DNA of 34,968 nucleotides from a virus. The stretch covers positions 1-34,968 of IMG/VR virus record IMGVR_UViG_3300031857_018455; one strand, given 5' to 3'. The notes under the pieces were generated by a model. The model was not told the origin of the DNA. It ran no database searches and saw only the letters and a list, made by a program, of their open reading frames with translations. This document shows positions 1 to 5,393 of this stretch, piece after piece. Position 1 is the stretch's first letter; each line of letters begins with the position of its first letter. The position numbers were made by a program, and so were the translations under genes.

Positions 1-14
1 TTGTAAGTCCTGCC

Positions 15-50
15 CCTCCCAAGCCTCTCAACGATGCTCAAATAGGGAGG
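15..50 (+). other. Weak inverted repeat at window edge
   Basis: CCTCCC (15-20) and GGGAGG (45-50) could pair around a loop of about 24 bases. Bases 1-56 hold no gene I can see. They may be the trailing part of a tRNA or leader that begins upstream of the window. Confidence 0.25.
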
Positions 51-56
51 TTCCTT

Positions 57-129
57 GCCGCAGCAGCATGACGGATCATGCACCATCCTTCTAAGATGTA
101 CGATATAGGTTCAAATCCTATCTGCGGTG
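57..129 (+). tRNA. tRNA-Arg (anticodon TCT)
   Basis: Cloverleaf read by eye. Acceptor GCCGCAG (57-63) pairs with CTGCGGT (122-128) with one G-U pair; discriminator is G129. The T-arm ATAGG/CCTAT encloses TTCAAAT, and the anticodon loop CTTCTAA gives TCT, which reads AGA. The outermost anticodon-stem pair is C-T, so that stem has four good pairs. No CCA is encoded. This is the first tRNA of the cluster. Confidence 0.9.
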
Positions 130-152
130 TATCCTGCAAGGTGCGGGAGCAA

Positions 153-193
153 ACTGTTAATTTATATAAATAATATTATATTAGATTAACAGT
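153..193 (+). promoter_or_regulatory. Hairpin enclosing a T4-type late promoter, abutting the start codon
   Basis: ACTGTTAAT (153-161) and ATTAACAGT (185-193) are a perfect 9-bp inverted repeat; the right arm ends at the base before the ATG of the HNH gene. The loop contains TATAAATA (165-172), identical to the T4 late promoter. A late transcript would start near 178 and lack the left arm, while read-through transcripts from upstream would contain both arms and could fold over the translation start. Sequence pattern is seen; the regulation is inferred from T4 homing-endonuclease genes. Confidence 0.65.
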
Positions 194-862
194 ATGAATT
201 ATCAAAAAATCTACAACTTAATTATAGAACATAGAAAAACTAAAATCGTAAAAGAAGGATATTGTGAAATACATCACATTATTCCAAAGTCTATGGGCGG
301 ATCTGATGATTATGATAATTTAGTTATTTTGACCGCAAGAGAACATTTTATTTGTCATCTTTTGCTAGTTAAAATTTATAAAGATACGCCAAATTACTAT
401 AAAATGGTTAAAGCATTTTTTATGATGCAAACTGAATCTAAAAATCAAAATAGATACATAACATCTAGAAAATATTCTAAGTTAAGGGAAGATTACTCAA
501 AGTTTCAAAGTAATAATGTTTCTGGTAGTAAAAATCCTAATTATGGAAAAGTTTGGTGTGTTGAAGAAACTGATACTAATTGTGTCAAAAGAAAACCATT
601 TTATAAACATTCAATTCCATCTGGGTGGATTCCTACAAAGGAAATGAAAAAAAGACAAAAAGATAAGTATAAAAAAAATCTTTATATAAGTAAAAAAAAT
701 GAGATGGAATCTAAATTAACAGAATGGTATAATTTATATTGTTCTGTTGGATTTGATAAATTTGTTGAAATAACAGGTTATCAATATTCTAAACCTAATT
801 TAGTAACTTCTTTTAGTAGATGGGTTCCTACATTTGTTCCCCAGAATGGAAAAAAAAGATAA
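194..862 (+). CDS. HNH homing endonuclease
   Basis: 222 residues. The HNH nuclease motif is visible near the N-terminus: E25-x-H27-H28-I-I-P31, then D41-N42-L and H51/H55 in AREHFICH. A segment around residues 110-121 (SGSKNPNYGK) resembles the NUMOD3 DNA-binding module of phage homing endonucleases. The C-terminal half is Lys-rich, as expected for DNA binding. The gene sits between tRNA-Arg and tRNA-Asn and stops one base before the Asn tRNA, so it is probably a free-standing mobile gene that invaded the tRNA cluster. It has no clear Shine-Dalgarno; a late promoter and a hairpin directly precede the ATG. It is more AT-rich than the porin that follows. The cleavage site cannot be told from sequence. 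Confidence 0.85.
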   Translation: MNYQKIYNLIIEHRKTKIVKEGYCEIHHIIPKSMGGSDDYDNLVILTAREHFICHLLLVKIYKDTPNYYKMVKAFFMMQTESKNQNRYITSRKYSKLREDYSKFQSNNVSGSKNPNYGKVWCVEETDTNCVKRKPFYKHSIPSGWIPTKEMKKRQKDKYKKNLYISKKNEMESKLTEWYNLYCSVGFDKFVEITGYQYSKPNLVTSFSRWVPTFVPQNGKKR

Positions 863-943
863 TGCGTCGTGACGAAATGGTAGCCGTACTTGACTGTTAA
901 TCAAGCACCGAAAGGTATGTTGGTTCGAGTCCAACCGACGCAG
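863..943 (+). tRNA. tRNA-Asn (anticodon GTT) with a long variable arm
   Basis: Acceptor TGCGTCG (863-869) pairs perfectly with CGACGCA (936-942); discriminator G943 suits Asn identity. Anticodon stem CTTGA/TCAAG with loop CTGTTAA gives GTT. T-arm GTTGG/CCAAC has loop TTCGAGT. The variable region 906-918 is 13 bases and can form ACC-GAAA-GGT, a class II feature normally confined to Leu, Ser and bacterial Tyr tRNAs. The total of 81 bases is long for Asn. Confidence 0.85.
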
Positions 944-1083
944 TTAGAAGGACTGGAAATGTCCGGTTCTTCTAAGTTTAATAAGGTATGTAAAGTAAAA
1001 GGAGAATGGGAACCGAAAGGAGATACCTCACCTGCCTTATTAAAACCAAGTGCCTGGTTCGCTGAGGGCACTCTCAGCGACCT
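944..1083 (+). ncRNA. Unidentified structured RNA segment between tRNA-Asn and tRNA-Thr
   Basis: Three strong helices lie in the 145-base spacer. Helix 1: TTAGAAGGACTGG (944-956) with 963-975, 13 pairs including two G-U, loop AAATGT. Helix 2: TTTAATAAGG (977-986) with CCTTATTAAA (1035-1044), 10 perfect pairs; AGGTAT (984-989) with ATACCT (1023-1028) is a competing pairing. Helix 3: TCGCTGAG (1059-1066) with CTCAGCGA (1073-1080), loop GGCACT. No convincing protein is encoded. It could be a stable small RNA comparable in position to T4 RNAs C and D, or processing signals of the tRNA precursor. I do not recognise the family. Confidence 0.5.
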
Positions 1084-1088
1084 TTACT

Positions 1089-1162
1089 GCCCCCATAGTT
1101 ATAGCAGTTAAAATAATCGCCTTGTAAGCGATAGTCGCGGGTGCAAATCCTCGCTGGGGGCT
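1089..1162 (+). tRNA. tRNA-Thr (anticodon TGT)
   Basis: Acceptor GCCCCCA (1089-1095) pairs perfectly with TGGGGGC (1155-1161); discriminator T1162. Anticodon stem ATCGC/GCGAT has loop CTTGTAA, giving TGT, which reads ACA. The T-arm is slightly irregular: GCGGG/CTCGC pairs only if the loop TGCAAATC has eight bases. The discriminator base is also the first base of the -35 box of the next promoter. Confidence 0.85.
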
Positions 1163-1190
1163 TGACATAATACTCATTATGTCTTATAAT
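1162..1190 (+). promoter_or_regulatory. Perfect sigma70 consensus promoter inside the tRNA cluster
   Basis: TTGACA (1162-1167), a 17-base spacer, and TATAAT (1185-1190). The spacer and part of the -35 carry a perfect dyad GACATAAT/ATTATGTC (1164-1171/1176-1183), which could be an operator or a small terminator. It should drive the tRNA-like element, tRNA-Gly and possibly the porin. Confidence 0.85.
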
Positions 1191-1213
1191 TCCTTGGTGT
1201 GAAGGAAGTACGC

Positions 1214-1284
1214 TGAGAGTGATGCCAAAAGTAAGGCACCCCGATAAGGGATACAGTAGAAGGATGCGAAACCTTCCACTCTCA
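1214..1284 (+). ncRNA. tRNA-like cloverleaf RNA (degenerate tRNA or novel small RNA)
   Basis: Closing helix TGAGAGTG (1214-1221)/CACTCTCA (1277-1284), 8 perfect pairs. Inside are TGCC-AAAAGTAA-GGCA (1223-1238), CCC-CGATAA-GGG (1239-1250) and GAAGG-ATGCGAAA-CCTTC (1259-1276); the last abuts the closing helix exactly as a T-arm does. The middle arm resembles the anticodon arm of tRNA-Ile(GAT) but its loop has six bases and lacks U33, so it should not decode normally. A perfect sigma70 promoter ends 24 bases upstream and tRNA-Gly begins 6 bases downstream. Confidence 0.55.
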
Positions 1285-1289
1285 ACATT

Positions 1290-1360
1290 GCGGATATGGT
1301 GTAGTGGCAACACAAGAGTTTTCCAAACTTTTATCCTCGGTTCAAATCCGTGTATCCGCT
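1290..1360 (+). tRNA. tRNA-Gly (anticodon TCC)
   Basis: Acceptor GCGGATA (1290-1296) pairs perfectly with TATCCGC (1353-1359); discriminator T1360. D-arm GTGT/ACAC, anticodon loop TTTCCAA giving TCC (reads GGA), T-arm CTCGG/CCGTG with one T-T mismatch and loop TTCAAAT. Confidence 0.88.
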
Positions 1361-1378
1361 TCCCCAAATTATAAGGGG

Positions 1379-1386
1379 GATAAATA
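1379..1386 (+). promoter_or_regulatory. Candidate late promoter for the porin
   Basis: GATAAATA is one mismatch from the T4 late motif TATAAATA and lies 31 bases before the porin ATG. A small hairpin CCCC/GGGG (1362-1378) sits just upstream. The element is short, so chance occurrence is possible. Confidence 0.4.
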
Positions 1387-1417
1387 AACTTCGTAGTTGT
1401 AATTCTTAACAAACTAT

Positions 1418-2902
1418 ATGAAATTTCTAAAACAACTGATGCTCGTGCCTGTTGCACTGGGTCTTGTTGCTCCTGCTGTGAATGCTGCAGAACTCAATAC
1501 TGAGGATGTCAACAAGTATGCCTCGGCACAACAAGTCACTAGTGTTACTCAATTCTCTGATGTCCAACCTACTGATTGGGCATATCAGGCACTTGGCAAC
1601 CTTGTAGAGCGTTATGGTTGCGTTGCTGGTTATCCTAATGGCACCTTTGTTGGTGGTCAGGCGATGACTCGCTTCGAAGCTGCTGCTCTTCTAAATGCTT
1701 GCCTGGATCGTGTAACTGAAGTCACTGATGAACTTCAAAAACTGCTGAACGAATTCAAGAGTGAACTTGCTGTACTCAAGGGTCGTGTAGATGGTCTGGA
1801 GAACCGTGTTGGAAACTTGGAAGCAACACAATTCTCTACCACTACTAAACTCAAGGGTGAAGTCAATTTCATGCTTGGTGGAGTTCCTGGTCTTGAAACT
1901 AACAAAGGTGCTGATGTGGGTAATACCGCATTCAACTATGATCTTCGTCTGAACTTTGATACTTCGTTCACTGGTAAAGATCTGCTCCGCACTCGTTTGC
2001 GTTCTGGCAACTTTGGTAGTGATCCTTTCGGTTCTAGTTCTTCTCTGTTCAAACTGGACAAGGCAGAATCTACTGCCGATCAAGTCATTATTGATCGTCT
2101 CTACTATCAGTTCCCAGTTACTAAGAGTGTAACTCTTACTGCTGGTCCTCTGGTTCGTAACACTGAGATGGCATGGGTTCCTTCTGCCTATAAGTCGGAA
2201 ATCCTTGACTTCTTTGCTGTTTCTGGTGCTCCTGGTGTCTATAACAAGGCAACTGGTGCTGGTTTCGGTGCTCAGTGGAAGCAACCCACCAAGAAAGGTC
2301 AAGGTGGATTCGTTGCTGGTATGAATTATGTTGCCCAAGATGGTGACAATAGTGAAACTGGTGTCTTCAACTCTGACGGTGCTCTTAACTTCCTTGCTCA
2401 GGTTGGTTATCGCGCTCCTCAGTGGGGTATTGCTGCTGGTTATCGTTATGGTACTGAGGGCACTCGTCCTCGCACCTACAACGGCATCCTGGGTGCTAAT
2501 GGTACTCTTGCCGCTGGTCAAGAATCCAATAACGTTGCTATCAATGCTTATTGGCAACCTTCTGAGAGTGGTTGGATTCCTTCCATCTCTGCTGGTTATG
2601 GTTACAACGGTGTAAGTGGCAAGGTTGGTAAAACTGATGCTACCGATTCCGATTCTTGGTTCGTTGGTCTTCAGTGGAACGATGCTTTCGTTGCCGGTAA
2701 TGCCGCTGGTATTGCTGTCGGTCAAGCACCTTCTGCCGAAACCCGTGGTGTAGATGATGCAACTCTGCTTGAGTTCTTCTATAAGTTCCAAGTCACTGAT
2801 AACATCAGCATCACTCCCGCTCTGTTCTACGTTGATAACAATCAGCGTTATCAGGACAGCAGCAAGTGGGGTGGCGTGGTTCAAACCAAGTTCACTTTCT
2901 GA
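1418..2902 (+). CDS. SLH-domain outer-membrane porin (cyanobacterial OprB/Som type)
   Basis: 494 residues, with a Sec signal peptide (residues 1-24, hydrophobic core then VNA-A). Residues 45-100 form an SLH domain (FSDVQPTDWAYQAL, then GYPNGTF and MTRFEAAALL), which in cyanobacterial porins binds the cell-wall glycan. A short coiled coil follows (about 100-135). The rest is Gly/aromatic-rich alternating beta-strand sequence ending KFTF; a terminal Phe is typical for insertion by the BAM machinery. The family forms trimeric channels for ions and small solutes in Synechococcus outer membranes. There is no Shine-Dalgarno, and a consensus-like terminator follows. Its GC- and C/G-ending-codon-rich composition contrasts with most of the window and suggests host origin. 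Family is clear; the transported solute is unknown. Confidence 0.9.
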   Translation: MKFLKQLMLVPVALGLVAPAVNAAELNTEDVNKYASAQQVTSVTQFSDVQPTDWAYQALGNLVERYGCVAGYPNGTFVGGQAMTRFEAAALLNACLDRVTEVTDELQKLLNEFKSELAVLKGRVDGLENRVGNLEATQFSTTTKLKGEVNFMLGGVPGLETNKGADVGNTAFNYDLRLNFDTSFTGKDLLRTRLRSGNFGSDPFGSSSSLFKLDKAESTADQVIIDRLYYQFPVTKSVTLTAGPLVRNTEMAWVPSAYKSEILDFFAVSGAPGVYNKATGAGFGAQWKQPTKKGQGGFVAGMNYVAQDGDNSETGVFNSDGALNFLAQVGYRAPQWGIAAGYRYGTEGTRPRTYNGILGANGTLAAGQESNNVAINAYWQPSESGWIPSISAGYGYNGVSGKVGKTDATDSDSWFVGLQWNDAFVAGNAAGIAVGQAPSAETRGVDDATLLEFFYKFQVTDNISITPALFYVDNNQRYQDSSKWGGVVQTKFTF

Positions 2903-2925
2903 TAAACAACTCATAATATGAGTGG

Positions 2926-2952
2926 AACCACCCCCAAAAGGGGTGGTTTTTT
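2926..2952 (+). terminator. Intrinsic terminator after the porin
   Basis: AACCACCCC (2926-2934)/GGGGTGGTT (2940-2948), loop CAAAA, with the T-run at 2947-2952. Isolates the porin from pstS. A second small dyad, ACTCAT/ATGAGT, lies just upstream (2909-2923). Confidence 0.9.
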
Positions 2953-2965
2953 ATGTTATGAAACT

Positions 2966-3010
2966 CTTAACCAAATCTTAGTTGATTTTATCTTTCCTTT
3001 ACTTTAGAAT
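2966..3010 (+). promoter_or_regulatory. Candidate Pho box and promoter of pstS
   Basis: The cyanobacterial Pho box is three 8-base repeats of PyTTAAPyPyW separated by 3 bases. CTTAACCA (2966-2973) matches fully; CTTAGTTG (2977-2984) matches at 6 of 8; TTATCTTT (2988-2995) at 5 of 8; spacing is exactly 3 each time. A -10-like TAGAAT (3005-3010) follows at the right distance for a PhoB-activated promoter. PhoB control of phage pstS by the host is established in some cyanophages; here it is inferred. Confidence 0.6.
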
Positions 3011-3033
3011 TACTCCGTAGTTATTCACTTTTT

Positions 3034-3999
3034 ATGAAACTCAAAAATCTTATTGCTGTCGGTCTGGTTGCTGCTCCTGTTGCCGCACTCGCAGGAACGA
3101 CTCTGAATGGTGCTGGTGCTACCTTCCCCGCACCTCTTTATCAACGCTGGTTTCAGGACTATGCTGCGGCAACTGGTAATCGTGTGAATTATCAGTCAGT
3201 TGGTTCTGGTGCTGGTGTCCGTCAGTATGTCGCAGGAACTGTCGATTTTGCTGCCTCCGATGAACCTATTTCGTCAAAAGAGGCGTCTAAAGTAAAGCGT
3301 GGTGTTGTTCAAATCCCTATGGTAGGTGGAACAATTGCAATTGCATATAACAAACCAGGATGCTCTTTAAAACTCACTCAAAAGCAAACTGTGGATGTGT
3401 TCTCTGGTCGCATCAAGGACTGGAAAGCACTTGGATGTGCTGCTGGTCCTATCAAGGTTGTTCATCGTTCTGATGGATCTGGTACTACTTTTGCATTCAC
3501 TAATTCTCTGGATGCCTTTGGTGGATGGAAACCTGGTGTAGGTAAGTCCGTCAGTTGGCCCGTTGGTGTTGGTGGTAAAGGCAACGAAGGTGTTGCAGGT
3601 AATATTCGTCAAACTTCAGGCGCAATTGGTTATGTGAACACTGGATTTGTCCGTGCCAACAAACTGCAAGCAGCAGCAGTTCAAAACAAGGCAGGACAGT
3701 TTGTTCTCCCTACTGCCAAATCTGGTGCTATTGCCCTGAACAGCATTACTCTTGATAGTAACCTTGCAGGAGAAAATCCCAATCCTTCTGCTGCTGGTGC
3801 TTATCCTATCTCCACTCTAACTTGGATCCTTGCCTATAAGAGTGGTAATGGTGCCAGGAAAGCGGGTGATATTCAACAGGCGTTGAATTATGCCCTGAGT
3901 GCAAAGGCACAAATGATTGCCGATGACTTGGGTTATGTTCCTCTTGCAGGAAGCATTCTCAACAAATCAAGAATTGCTGTAAAGCGTATCGGAAACTGA
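3034..3999 (+). CDS. pstS: Phosphate ABC transporter substrate-binding protein PstS
   Basis: 321 residues. Signal peptide residues 1-20 (MKLKNLIAVGL, ending ALA). The mature protein opens with the PstS signature LNGAGATFPAPLYQRWF, followed by YQSVGSGAGVRQY and FAASDEPIS; the phosphate-binding SDGSGTTFAFT lies near residue 150. It captures periplasmic phosphate for the host PstCAB transporter, easing phosphate limitation during infection; no other pst gene is present. The gene lies between the porin terminator and a second hairpin, so it is probably monocistronic. The leader shares a CGTAGTT motif with the porin leader (1391 and 3015 regions). No Shine-Dalgarno. Composition is host-like, as for the porin. 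Confidence 0.95.
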   Translation: MKLKNLIAVGLVAAPVAALAGTTLNGAGATFPAPLYQRWFQDYAAATGNRVNYQSVGSGAGVRQYVAGTVDFAASDEPISSKEASKVKRGVVQIPMVGGTIAIAYNKPGCSLKLTQKQTVDVFSGRIKDWKALGCAAGPIKVVHRSDGSGTTFAFTNSLDAFGGWKPGVGKSVSWPVGVGGKGNEGVAGNIRQTSGAIGYVNTGFVRANKLQAAAVQNKAGQFVLPTAKSGAIALNSITLDSNLAGENPNPSAAGAYPISTLTWILAYKSGNGARKAGDIQQALNYALSAKAQMIADDLGYVPLAGSILNKSRIAVKRIGN

Positions 4000-4009
4000 T
4001 ATAGATATG

Positions 4010-4032
4010 GGGGGTTGACAAAATCCCCCTTC
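4010..4032 (+). terminator. Hairpin after pstS, overlapping a promoter
   Basis: GGGGG (4010-4014)/CCCCC (4025-4029) with loop TTGACAAAAT, followed by TTCTATT. The T-run is poor, so termination may be partial. The loop is the -35 box of the next promoter. Confidence 0.55.
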
Positions 4033-4043
4033 TATTGTATTAT
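4015..4043 (+). promoter_or_regulatory. Sigma70-type promoter for 4054 onward
   Basis: TTGACA (4015-4020), 17-base spacer, TATTAT (4038-4043). Likely drives the 54-residue protein and the downstream tRNA-Val. Confidence 0.75.
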
Positions 4044-4053
4044 TAAAAATAAA

Positions 4054-4218
4054 ATGAAAATTAACCTCTGGTACTGTAATAGTATGATGCAGTGGCGTTG
4101 GACTTTAACCGACGATCACCGTCCTATAATTAAACAAGAATCCGGTCAAAGAGAAAATCTTCGTGATGCTATGAATGATATAGCAAATACCGTAGAGTAT
4201 ATGTTAAGTCAATCCTAA
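4054..4218 (+). CDS. Small conserved-type phage protein, unknown function
   Basis: 54 residues from the ATG at 4054. An upstream in-frame TTG at 4015 is rejected because it lies in the -35 box. The first half is aromatic (LWYCNSMMQWRWTL), the second half acidic/helical (ENLRDAMNDIANTVEYM). No signal peptide or metal motif. From general memory, similar short proteins with W-R-W-T-L and ESGQ segments occur in cyanomyoviruses, but I cannot verify this here. Located between a strong promoter and tRNA-Val. Function unknown. Confidence 0.7.
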   Translation: MKINLWYCNSMMQWRWTLTDDHRPIIKQESGQRENLRDAMNDIANTVEYMLSQS

Positions 4219-4224
4219 TTTTTA

Positions 4225-4297
4225 GGGCGAATAGCTCAGCGGTAGCAGCTTCTCTTTTACACGGAGACGGTCGGGGGTTCGAATCCCTCTTCGCCCA
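4225..4297 (+). tRNA. tRNA-Val (anticodon TAC)
   Basis: Acceptor GGGCGAA (4225-4231)/TTCGCCC (4290-4296), discriminator A4297. Anticodon stem TCTCT/GGAGA with one G-U; loop TTTACAC gives TAC. T-arm GGGGG/CCCTC, loop TTCGAAT. The dps-like late promoter begins two bases after its 3' end. Confidence 0.92.
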
Positions 4298-4298
4298 T

Positions 4299-4328
4299 TA
4301 TAAATACTCAAAAGCACACTTTTGAGTA
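4299..4328 (+). promoter_or_regulatory. Late promoter plus hairpin abutting the dps-like start codon
   Basis: TATAAATA (4299-4306) is a perfect T4-type late motif. It overlaps the left arm of a 10-bp perfect hairpin, TACTCAAAAG (4305-4314)/CTTTTGAGTA (4319-4328), loop CACA, whose right arm ends just before the ATG at 4329. A late start near 4312 would omit most of the left arm; read-through transcripts would include it. Same architecture as at 153-193. Confidence 0.65.
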
Positions 4329-4772
4329 ATGGAAAAACTATTCAAACTATTGAGTGATACTCAGGCATCACTTTTTGTTTTATTCCATAAAACTTGGGTA
4401 TATCACTGGAATGTGGTGGGCCCTAATTTTAAGGAGTATCACGATTTGTTTGGTGGGCAGTATGAGGAAATGTTTGAGGAAATCGACCGTATCACCGAGC
4501 ATATGCGATTCCTGGGTATGAAACCCGTAAGCACCCTCTCACGCATTACAGAGGTTTCTGGGGTGGAGCAGGCATCAAATAGCGCACAGTCGATTGATGC
4601 CAAGACTATGGTTGAGCAATTGATGGGAGACCATAAGAAAATTATTGAGATGCTTACTGAAGTATCCGATGAAGCAGAGAAGCAAAACTCAAAAGGAACT
4701 ATTAATCTTGTTGACGATTTAAACGAATCTCACGGAAAAGCAGTTTGGATGTTAAGATCATTTACTGAATAA
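4329..4772 (+). CDS. Dps-like ferritin (DNA protection during starvation)
   Basis: 147 residues, all-helical ferritin-like. The inter-subunit ferroxidase motif is present: H26-W-N-V-x-G-x-x-F, H38, D53 and E57 correspond to E. coli Dps H51, H63, D78 and E82 at a constant offset of 25. The position equivalent to Asp67 is Gly42, so one iron ligand appears missing. Dps proteins form 12-mers that oxidise iron with peroxide and protect DNA. There is no long basic N-terminal tail, so direct DNA binding is doubtful. It is expressed from a likely late promoter. In a phage it could protect replicating DNA or store iron for late infection. Family call is good; activity is uncertain. Confidence 0.85.
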   Translation: MEKLFKLLSDTQASLFVLFHKTWVYHWNVVGPNFKEYHDLFGGQYEEMFEEIDRITEHMRFLGMKPVSTLSRITEVSGVEQASNSAQSIDAKTMVEQLMGDHKKIIEMLTEVSDEAEKQNSKGTINLVDDLNESHGKAVWMLRSFTE

Positions 4773-4784
4773 TTAATTATAACA

Positions 4785-5042
4785 ATGGAAAATTTAAAAA
4801 TTAGATGTCGTTCTTGTGGAAAAGAATTGGAAGGACATCATGCAAAAACAGTAAGTTGTGGTTGTCCAAATATGGCAACAATACGTGGAGATAAAATCTC
4901 TGCAGTTGACTTATCTAATGTTGTTATGCTAAACTCATTAAAGCAAAATCAAAAAACAAACGTACTTTCTTCACAAGATATTGCTTGGCAAGAAGCACGT
5001 CGTCAGCGTAAAGTTAGACGTTTAGATTTTGAAGTCCGTTGA
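4785..5042 (+). CDS. Small zinc-ribbon-like protein, unknown function
   Basis: 85 residues. Cys9-x2-Cys12 (IRCRSCGK) and Cys26-Gly-Cys28 (SCGCP) could bind one zinc, with H18/H19 nearby. The C-terminus is basic (ARRQRKVRRL). Begins 12 bases after the dps-like stop, without a Shine-Dalgarno, and is probably co-transcribed with it and with tRNA-Ser, which starts 11 bases later. Function unknown; nucleic-acid binding is plausible from the basic tail only. Confidence 0.75.
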   Translation: MENLKIRCRSCGKELEGHHAKTVSCGCPNMATIRGDKISAVDLSNVVMLNSLKQNQKTNVLSSQDIAWQEARRQRKVRRLDFEVR

Positions 5043-5053
5043 GGACTTTTATT

Positions 5054-5136
5054 GGAAGGAGTCCGGTTGGTCGAGGACACCGCCTTGAAAGCGGCTGGGT
5101 TTAAAAGCTTCGCAGGTTCGATTCCTGTTCCTTCCG
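5054..5136 (+). tRNA. tRNA-Ser (anticodon TGA)
   Basis: Acceptor GGAAGGA (5054-5060)/TCCTTCC (5129-5135), discriminator G5136. Anticodon loop CTTGAAA gives TGA, reading UCA. It has the expected class II variable arm. T-arm GCAGG/CCTGT, loop TTCGATT. Confidence 0.92.
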
Positions 5137-5159
5137 TTACAAAGAATACAAAATAATAC

Positions 5160-5181
5160 ATGTGTTTTGATATTAACACAT
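5160..5181 (+). terminator. Hairpin between tRNA-Ser and the next promoter
   Basis: ATGTGTT (5160-5166)/AACACAT (5175-5181), 7 perfect pairs, loop TTGATATT. No T-run follows, so it is a weak terminator or a processing hairpin. Confidence 0.35.
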
Positions 5182-5183
5182 AG

Positions 5184-5222
5184 TTGACAAAATTGAACTA
5201 CTAATTAGAATAAATTAGTAGT
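5184..5222 (+). promoter_or_regulatory. Promoter with a dyad centred on its -10
   Basis: TTGACA (5184-5189), 16-base spacer, TAGAAT (5206-5211). A 10-bp perfect inverted repeat, ACTACTAATT (5197-5206)/AATTAGTAGT (5213-5222), straddles the -10 and looks like an operator. Drives the three tiny genes that follow. Confidence 0.65.
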
Positions 5223-5243
5223 ATAAACGCACAAACGCCCCCA

Positions 5244-5393
5244 ATGGATGACCATACATACCAAAATTGGGTGAAAATAAAAGAAACATTTGAATCTTCT
5301 GGTAATACTGGTAATATGTTTTATCGACGAGCATGTGAAATAGTAAAGACCAAAAGAGATCCATTGTCAAAGTTTCTTGGAGATGAAAAATGA
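5244..5393 (+). CDS. 49-residue protein, unknown function
   Basis: Starts MDDHTYQNWVKIKET and ends KFLGDEK. Soluble, mixed charge (RRACEIVKTKRD). It begins about 30 bases downstream of a promoter and its stop overlaps the next ATG (ATGA at 5390), which supports it being real and translationally coupled. No family recognised. Confidence 0.6.
   Translation: MDDHTYQNWVKIKETFESSGNTGNMFYRRACEIVKTKRDPLSKFLGDEK

Noticed and set aside
890-1111. 73-residue plus-strand frame
   Set aside because: Runs through tRNA-Asn, the three-helix RNA and into tRNA-Thr; no start signal or protein-like composition.
1191-1284. TPP riboswitch (THI box), suggested by CTGAGA and ACCC
   Set aside because: The second half of the consensus (GAACCTGATC and the GGATAAT-GCC/GCG-AGGGA region) is absent, and the helices fit a cloverleaf better.
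1074-1457. 127-residue minus-strand frame
   Set aside because: Covers tRNA-Thr, the tRNA-like RNA, tRNA-Gly and the porin start on the opposite strand.
1691-2914. 407-residue open frame on the minus strand opposite the porin
   Set aside because: Shadow of a strongly biased coding gene: the porin frame has signal peptide, SLH and beta-barrel features, whereas the antisense product has no coherent domain.
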